From the NCBI GenBank assembly GCA_050049355.1, contig JASFWK010000068.1, forward strand, positions 1 through 10,525: a DNA stretch of 10,525 bases, in the 5' to 3' direction. The notes under the pieces were generated by a model. The model was not told the DNA's origin, did not search any database, and was given only the letters and a program-made list of their open reading frames with translations. Position 1 is the first letter of the stretch. Every line of letters starts with the position of its first letter. The DNA comes from JASFWK01 sp050049355 (lineage in GTDB: Bacteria > Chloroflexota > Anaerolineae > B4-G1 > DUEL01). A program made the position numbers and the translations under genes. Below, piece by piece: positions 6,878 through 10,525 of this stretch.

Positions 6878-8761
6878 TCAGTCAGTGCCCTCCTCTCCTC
6901 GCGGGCACGCCCACGTCGGTGCCCAGAGACCGCCGTAGGCAGTGAGGATCCCACAGGAATAGCACTGCTCCCGGCAGTCGGGCACAGCTCGAGCCTGCTG
7001 GCTCATCTGCCACTCGCGCCACAGGTGCGCCTTGCGCACGCCAGTGGTGATGTGATCCCAGGGAAAGACCTCATCTTGCGTCCGCTCGCGGTGAGCGTAG
7101 AACGTGGGGTCTGAGGACCAGATATCTCTCACCTCCACCTCGGCAAAAGCCGCGGCCCAGGCCCCATAGTCAAACCACTCATCCCAACCATCGAAGCGGG
7201 CCCCCCGCTTCCAGGCCGCGAGCACCACCGGGGCCAGCCGCCGATCCCCACGCGAAAGAATCGCCTCGATCAGTGTCATCCGGGGCTCATTCCAGCTGAG
7301 CTTGAGTCCACCTCCCCTCAGCCGCTTCTGCAGTATCTGCTGCTTGGCGCGGATCTCCTCCAGAGGCGCCAAGGGCGCCCACTGGAAGGGGGTATGGGGC
7401 TTGGGGACGAAGGTACTCACACTGACATTGACCTGTGTCCGCCGGCCGTGAACCTTGCGCCCCTCCGCCCGCACCGCTCGGGCCAGGTCGGCGAGAGCTT
7501 GCACATCCGCCGTCTCCTCACCCGGCAGACCGATCATGAAATACAGCTTGACCGTTCGCCAGCCCCTTCGAAAGACCTGTCGGGCTACTTCCAGCATCTC
7601 CCCGGTGAGAATCGGCTTGTTGATCATCTCACGGAGTCGCTCGGTGGCCGCCTCCGGGGCGAAGGTGAAGCCGGTCCGTCGTCCGTGGCTGAGGCCATCC
7701 GCCAAGGCGACCGAGAATGACTCAATGCGCAGGCTGGGCAAGGAGATCGATAGGTGCTGGTCGGCGTGCCGCTCCATCAGTGCTTCCACCAGTTCGTCAA
7801 TGTGGGAGTAGTCAGCAGAGGATAGCGAGAGCAGAGAGATCTCCTCATATCCGGTTTGCTCCAGGATGCGATCAACCGCCTCCAGGATCTCCGCCTGGGA
7901 TCGCTCGCGCACCGGCCGAGTGATGATTCCAGCGTGGCAGAAGCGGCAGCCACGGGTGCAGCCGCGCTGAATCTCGATCCCTGCTTTATCGTGGGTCACA
8001 GAGGTGTTGGGAACAAGCTGGCGAGTGGGAGGCGGGGGGAGAACTGAGACGATGCGCCGAAGGACGGCACGGGGGACCTGGGGACGGTTTGGTTCTACTC
8101 GCGCCACTGTCCCATCAGGATTGTAAGAGACATCATAGAAGGAGGGGACGTAGACGCCCGGGAGCTGCGCCAGCGCGGCCAGTTGGGCCTCCCGGCCTCG
8201 CTCTTTGGTGCGTCGATAGGTGCGCACCACGTCCACGACAGCCTCCTCCCCATCGCCGATGACAAAAGCGTCCACAAATTCGGCCAGCGGCTCCGGATTG
8301 AAGGTAGCGTGCCCCCCGGCGATGACCAGCGGATGGCACTCCTCTCGCTCTGCGGCGAGCACCGGCAGCCCGGCCAGATCCAGCATCTCCAGGAAGTTGG
8401 TGTAGAGAACCTCAGAAGGGAGACTGAAGCCCAGGATATCGAAGTCATCGAGCGCGTGGAAGGTCTCCAGGCTGTAGAGAGGGATTCCTGCCTTCCGCAT
8501 AGCAGCGGCCATATCGGGCCAGGGCGCATAAGTCCGTTCGGCCAAGACGCCCTCCAGGCAATTGAGGATGTCGTAGAGAACTTGCAGCCCCAGGTTGGAC
8601 ATCCCCAGGTCGTAGACGTCAGGGAAGGCCAGGCAGACCCGCGTGGGAGTGATCTCCCAGTCCTTGCGGACGGCGTTCACCTCCCCACCGACATAGCGGG
8701 CAGGCCGCCGGACACCCGGCAGAATCCGCTCCAACTGTTCAAATGGTATGACCAAGCTCAC
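6878..8761 (-). CDS. TIGR03960-family radical SAM protein (cobalamin-binding-like N-terminus)
   Basis: Member of an uncharacterised radical SAM family that works with DUF2344, its downstream neighbour. The 627-aa product starts with the family signature RPARYVGGEVNAV (19-31). It then has a B12-binding-like region (about 40-190, including ILGFSLPSE at 109-117 and VIAGGHATFNPEPLA at 146-160). The radical SAM core begins at C268, C272 and C275 (CTRGCRFC) that ligate the [4Fe-4S] cluster. Near the C-terminus C596, C600 and C603 repeat the same C-x3-C-x2-C spacing, with C619 further on, suggesting a second metal site. The start is GTG at 8761, with a weak GAGAG site 3 nt upstream; the first internal Met is residue 54, inside a conserved region, so GTG is preferred. 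Substrate unknown; tRNA or ribosome-related modification is only a guess from usual neighbours. Confidence 0.93.
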   Translation of the reverse strand: MSLVIPFEQLERILPGVRRPARYVGGEVNAVRKDWEITPTRVCLAFPDVYDLGMSNLGLQVLYDILNCLEGVLAERTYAPWPDMAAAMRKAGIPLYSLETFHALDDFDILGFSLPSEVLYTNFLEMLDLAGLPVLAAEREECHPLVIAGGHATFNPEPLAEFVDAFVIGDGEEAVVDVVRTYRRTKERGREAQLAALAQLPGVYVPSFYDVSYNPDGTVARVEPNRPQVPRAVLRRIVSVLPPPPTRQLVPNTSVTHDKAGIEIQRGCTRGCRFCHAGIITRPVRERSQAEILEAVDRILEQTGYEEISLLSLSSADYSHIDELVEALMERHADQHLSISLPSLRIESFSVALADGLSHGRRTGFTFAPEAATERLREMINKPILTGEMLEVARQVFRRGWRTVKLYFMIGLPGEETADVQALADLARAVRAEGRKVHGRRTQVNVSVSTFVPKPHTPFQWAPLAPLEEIRAKQQILQKRLRGGGLKLSWNEPRMTLIEAILSRGDRRLAPVVLAAWKRGARFDGWDEWFDYGAWAAAFAEVEVRDIWSSDPTFYAHRERTQDEVFPWDHITTGVRKAHLWREWQMSQQARAVPDCREQCYSCGILTAYGGLWAPTWACPRGEEGTD

Positions 8762-8888
8762 AACTCTCGCTAGACGAAAGGCAGGATGCAGGCAGCGGCT
8801 GTCTTGAAGGATCGTCCTCCAATTGGCCGAAGAATCTCACTGGAGACAGATGCACGCACACCCCAAAAGACCCCGACGCGCGCATCCA

Positions 8889-9311
8889 CTACAGCTCAGC
8901 GCGGATCTTGTCAGCTATGGCATCCAGTTCCCCCCTAGTCGGCCTCTTGCCATAGCCTGGTCCGAATCGAAACCCGAAACCATCTCCCACGTAGCGGGGC
9001 AGTACGTGAAGATGGACGTGAAAGACCTCCTGGCCTGCCGCCGCACCGTCTGCCAGGAACAGGTTAACACCTTCGCATCTAATCCCACTGCCCCTCAAGG
9101 CTTCGGCGATAAGTCGGGCCGTGTGAAACATATGAGCCGCTGTCGCTTCGTCGAGTTCCGCAAGGGAAGAGGCGTGATAGTTGGGAATGATCAGCACGTG
9201 TCCTGGGTTGACGGGCTGGATATCCATGAAGGCGCAGCACAGCTCGTCCTTGAGGAGGATGCTTGATGGTGCCTTCTCCGCCAAGATCTCACAGAATACG
9301 CAACTGCTCAC
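8889..9311 (-). CDS. HIT-family (histidine triad) nucleotide hydrolase/transferase
   Basis: Small cytoplasmic Hint-type protein, a family that hydrolyses purine nucleoside phosphoramidates, AMP-lysine adducts or dinucleoside polyphosphates. The 140-aa product has the triad HVHLH at residues 98-102, the conserved GHVLIIPN at 37-44, and a C4-x2-C7 pair at the N-terminus (CVFCEI), a common zinc-site half in this family. The start is GTG at 9311, preceded by a GGGGTGAGG-like ribosome-binding site about 8 nt away; the next Met is at residue 29, after conserved sequence. It lies 77 nt downstream of yjbQ with no promoter that I can see between them, so it may be read from the yjbQ promoter. A 127-nt gap follows before the radical SAM gene. 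Exact substrate cannot be told from sequence. Confidence 0.95.
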   Translation of the reverse strand: MSSCVFCEILAEKAPSSILLKDELCCAFMDIQPVNPGHVLIIPNYHASSLAELDEATAAHMFHTARLIAEALRGSGIRCEGVNLFLADGAAAGQEVFHVHLHVLPRYVGDGFGFRFGPGYGKRPTRGELDAIADKIRAEL

Positions 9312-9386
9312 AGCGACGCCTCACCCCCTCGCTCCAAGCCCTCACACTCCAGAGGCGGCAAGCGATTTCGACCCCCGGAGGATGAT

Positions 9387-9782
9387 TCACCCGGCCACCA
9401 CTTTGACCAGCACACGACGGCGGCGGGGGCCGTCGAACTCGGCCAGATACACTCCCTGCCACGAGCCCAGCACCAACCGGCCGCCGCCTATGAGCAAGGT
9501 CAGGCTGCTGCCAACCAGACTGGTCTTGGCATGCGCGGGAGAGTTACCTTCGGCGTGGCGGAAATCGGCTCGCCGGCGTACCAGGTCGTCGAAGACCAGG
9601 CCCAAGTCGTGGCAGACGCTGGGATCCCAATTCTCGTTTAGGGTGAGGCCAGCAGTCGTATGGGGGCAGAAAAGATGACAGAGCCCTTCGGCGACGCCGC
9701 TGCGCTCCACCGCCCCCTGCACCTGGGCGGTGATGTCATTGAGTTCCTGATGGGCCTTGGTGGAGACTTCGATCTCTTCCAT
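9387..9782 (-). CDS. yjbQ: YjbQ/UPF0047 family protein
   Basis: Member of the YjbQ (UPF0047) family, often labelled secondary thiamine-phosphate synthase because the E. coli protein shows weak activity of that kind; the true role is unsettled. The 131-aa product matches usual family length and carries the conserved HTTAGLTLNEN block (41-51), HAEGNSPAHAKTSLVGSS (76-93) and GSWQGVYLAEFDGPRRRR (106-123), which form the His/Glu metal site. The frame stays open upstream to 10052, but that extension runs antisense through a tRNA gene and lacks family similarity. ATG at 9782 follows GGAGAG at 6-nt spacing and a good promoter, so it is taken as the start. The predicted leader is only about 14 nt. The HIT gene follows after 75 nt. 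Confidence 0.94.
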   Translation of the reverse strand: MEEIEVSTKAHQELNDITAQVQGAVERSGVAEGLCHLFCPHTTAGLTLNENWDPSVCHDLGLVFDDLVRRRADFRHAEGNSPAHAKTSLVGSSLTLLIGGGRLVLGSWQGVYLAEFDGPRRRRVLVKVVAG

Positions 9783-9802
9783 CGCTATCTCTCCGCAGGG
9801 AG

Positions 9803-9831
9803 AGTATAACACGCCCCTGGTGGGTTGACAA
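9803..9831 (-). promoter_or_regulatory. sigma70 promoter of yjbQ
   Basis: On the minus strand TTGTCA (9831-9826) and TATACT (9808-9803) are separated by exactly 17 nt, each matching five of six consensus bases. Transcription should begin near 9796, leaving a leader of about 14 nt that contains the GGAGAG ribosome-binding site. The -35 overlaps the -35 of the tRNA promoter on the other strand. Confidence 0.8.
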
Positions 9832-9853
9832 AACCCTCCACCCTTGGTAGAAT
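9825..9853 (+). promoter_or_regulatory. sigma70 promoter of tRNA-Glu
   Basis: Perfect -35 TTGACA (9825-9830), a 17-nt spacer and -10 TAGAAT (9848-9853, five of six). The predicted start near 9860 is about 4 nt before the mature tRNA 5' end. Near-consensus elements fit a strong stable-RNA promoter. Confidence 0.85.
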
Positions 9854-9863
9854 ACCGCAGCTT

Positions 9864-9938
9864 GGCCCATTCGTCTAGCCTGGCCGAGGACGCCGGCCTC
9901 TCAAGCCGGAAACAGGGGTTCGAATCCCCTATGGGCCA
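9864..9938 (+). tRNA. tRNA-Glu (anticodon CTC)
   Basis: The cloverleaf can be drawn by eye: acceptor GGCCCAT (9864-9870) pairs with ATGGGCC (9931-9937); anticodon stem CCGGC (9893-9897) pairs with GCCGG (9905-9909) around loop CTCTCAA; the T arm is AGGGG-TTCGAAT-CCCCT. The anticodon is CTC at 9900-9902, reading GAG (Glu). The D arm GTCTA...AGGAC is typical of bacterial tRNA-Glu. The discriminator is A9938, and the CCA end is not encoded (CAC follows), so it must be added after transcription. It is flanked by its own promoter and terminator and is convergent with the ubiX gene. Confidence 0.97.
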
Positions 9939-9950
9939 CACACAGCGGTG

Positions 9951-9990
9951 ACACGAACGCCCCCCTTTCTGGCGGGGCGCTTTTTCGTGT
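9951..9990 (+). terminator. Intrinsic terminator of tRNA-Glu
   Basis: CGCCCC (9958-9963) pairs with GGGGCG (9974-9979) around a 10-nt loop and is followed by C then TTTTT (9981-9985). A second, outer pairing is possible between ACACGAA (9951-9957) and TTCGTGT (9984-9990), which encloses the T-run. Its place 12 nt after the tRNA fits termination of the tRNA transcript. On the minus strand no T-run follows, so it is a poor terminator for ubiX. Confidence 0.8.
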
Positions 9991-10027
9991 GCTCTTTGGG
10001 CAAGAGAACAGCTTGGCCGTGCCAGGC

Positions 10028-10525
10028 TTACTGCGGCGAAGAGCCAGACCACCGACGGTACAGATCGTGCGGGAGACCGAGTACGTCCAACACCTTACCG
10101 ACGAAGAAATCTGTGACATCGTCGACTGACGCCGGTTCGAAGTAGTATGCCATGGCGGGCGGCAAGATGATGGCACCGGCCATGCAGGCCGCGCGCATGT
10201 TCTCTATCGCCGCCAGGGAGAGGGGGGTCTCCCGTGGGACCAGCACCAACTGCCGGTCCATACGCAAGGTGTTGTCCGCCGCTCGAACCACGAGGTTGCT
10301 TGTGTAGCCGTGGGCAATGGCAGCCAGGGTCTTCATCGAGCAGGGAATGACGACCATGGCATCCACTGGGTAGGACGAGCTCGCTATTGGCGCATCCAGC
10401 TCGTCGGCTCGGAAGCGATTGGCAGCCGGCAGGGTTGCGTCTCCCAGTTCGTAATGGATCACCCGCTCAGCCGCCTGTGTGACAATCAAGTACACCTCTT
10501 GCGATCGAAGTTCCTGTAGCAGCCG
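10028..10525 (-). CDS. ubiX: UbiX-type flavin prenyltransferase (5' end beyond window)
   Basis: Makes prenylated FMN from FMN and dimethylallyl phosphate, the cofactor of UbiD-type decarboxylases. The frame stays open to the right edge: ten codons precede the GTG at 10495 (reading RLLQELRSQE), and they match the family pattern just after the N-terminal FMN loop, so the gene continues past the window and GTG is not the start. Visible signatures are PCSMKTLAAIAHGYTSNL, then RAADNTLRMDRQLVLVPRETPLS, both flavin/prenyl-site segments, then ILPPAMAYYF and a C-terminal VGKVLDVLGLPHDL. About 165 codons are visible; complete UbiX proteins are about 190 residues, so only some 20-25 residues with the GxTGASG motif are missing. 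It converges on the tRNA gene. No ubiD partner is in the window. Confidence 0.93.
   Translation of the reverse strand, partial: RLLQELRSQEVYLIVTQAAERVIHYELGDATLPAANRFRADELDAPIASSSYPVDAMVVIPCSMKTLAAIAHGYTSNLVVRAADNTLRMDRQLVLVPRETPLSLAAIENMRAACMAGAIILPPAMAYYFEPASVDDVTDFFVGKVLDVLGLPHDLYRRWSGSSPQ

Noticed and set aside
8183..8773. Plus-strand open frame of 196 codons over the radical SAM 5' end
   Set aside because: Antisense to the conserved N-terminal domain, with no signal of independent coding.
8819..8826. CCAATTGG palindrome in the HIT-radical SAM gap
   Set aside because: An 8-bp palindrome is expected by chance at this length and nothing else marks it as a site.
9783..10052. N-terminal extension of YjbQ up to 10052
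   Set aside because: The extension reads antisense through the tRNA-Glu gene and its terminator, lacks family similarity, and the ATG at 9782 has a proper ribosome-binding site and promoter.
10028..10495. UbiX starting at GTG 10495 as a complete short protein
   Set aside because: In-frame codons continue to the window edge and match the family, so the gene is cut by the window rather than naturally short.

Overview
The window is a G+C-rich, gene-dense bacterial chromosome segment. Every recognisable protein gene lies on the minus strand, and a single tRNA gene lies on the plus strand. An archaeal-type fructose-1,6-bisphosphate aldolase/phosphatase, the paired TIGR03960/DUF2344 radical-SAM genes and a molybdenum hydroxylase with fused FAD and [2Fe-2S] domains together suggest a deep-branching, possibly thermophilic bacterium. 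A Chloroflexota (Anaerolineae-like) origin is my best guess; it is an inference from gene content, not a measurement.

Layout in the direction of minus-strand transcription (right to left): a 5'-truncated ubiX (10525-10028); a convergent tRNA-Glu(CTC) with its own promoter and terminator (9825-9990, plus strand); yjbQ (9782-9387); a HIT-family gene (9311-8889); a TIGR03960-type radical SAM gene (8761-6878), followed 2 nt later by its partner DUF2344 gene (6875-6231). After a 135-nt gap with a candidate promoter comes a second cluster: a fused FAD/[2Fe-2S] subunit of a xanthine-dehydrogenase-family enzyme (6095-4665); an unrecognised 584-aa protein with a nucleoside-phosphorylase-like C-terminal half, joined to it by a TAATG overlap (4665-2911); FBP aldolase/phosphatase (2827-1730); and the molybdopterin-binding large subunit (1615 to beyond the left edge, about 538 codons visible).

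The second cluster is the most interesting part. The two halves of one molybdenum hydroxylase are separated by a nucleoside-phosphorylase-like protein and a gluconeogenic enzyme. A coherent but unproven reading is nucleoside salvage: a base is released and oxidised by the hydroxylase, while the sugar phosphate re-enters central carbon metabolism through triose phosphates and FBP aldolase/phosphatase. A perfect 17-bp inverted repeat with a 3-nt loop, which on the mRNA strand also contains five G3 tracts, sits between fbp and the large-subunit gene and may set their relative expression.

The right-hand end holds a compact regulatory arrangement: near-consensus sigma70 promoters for tRNA-Glu (plus) and yjbQ (minus) diverge from one shared TTGACAA heptamer, so their -35 elements overlap. 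No mobile elements, CRISPR arrays or rRNA genes were seen, and no non-coding gap exceeds 300 nt.
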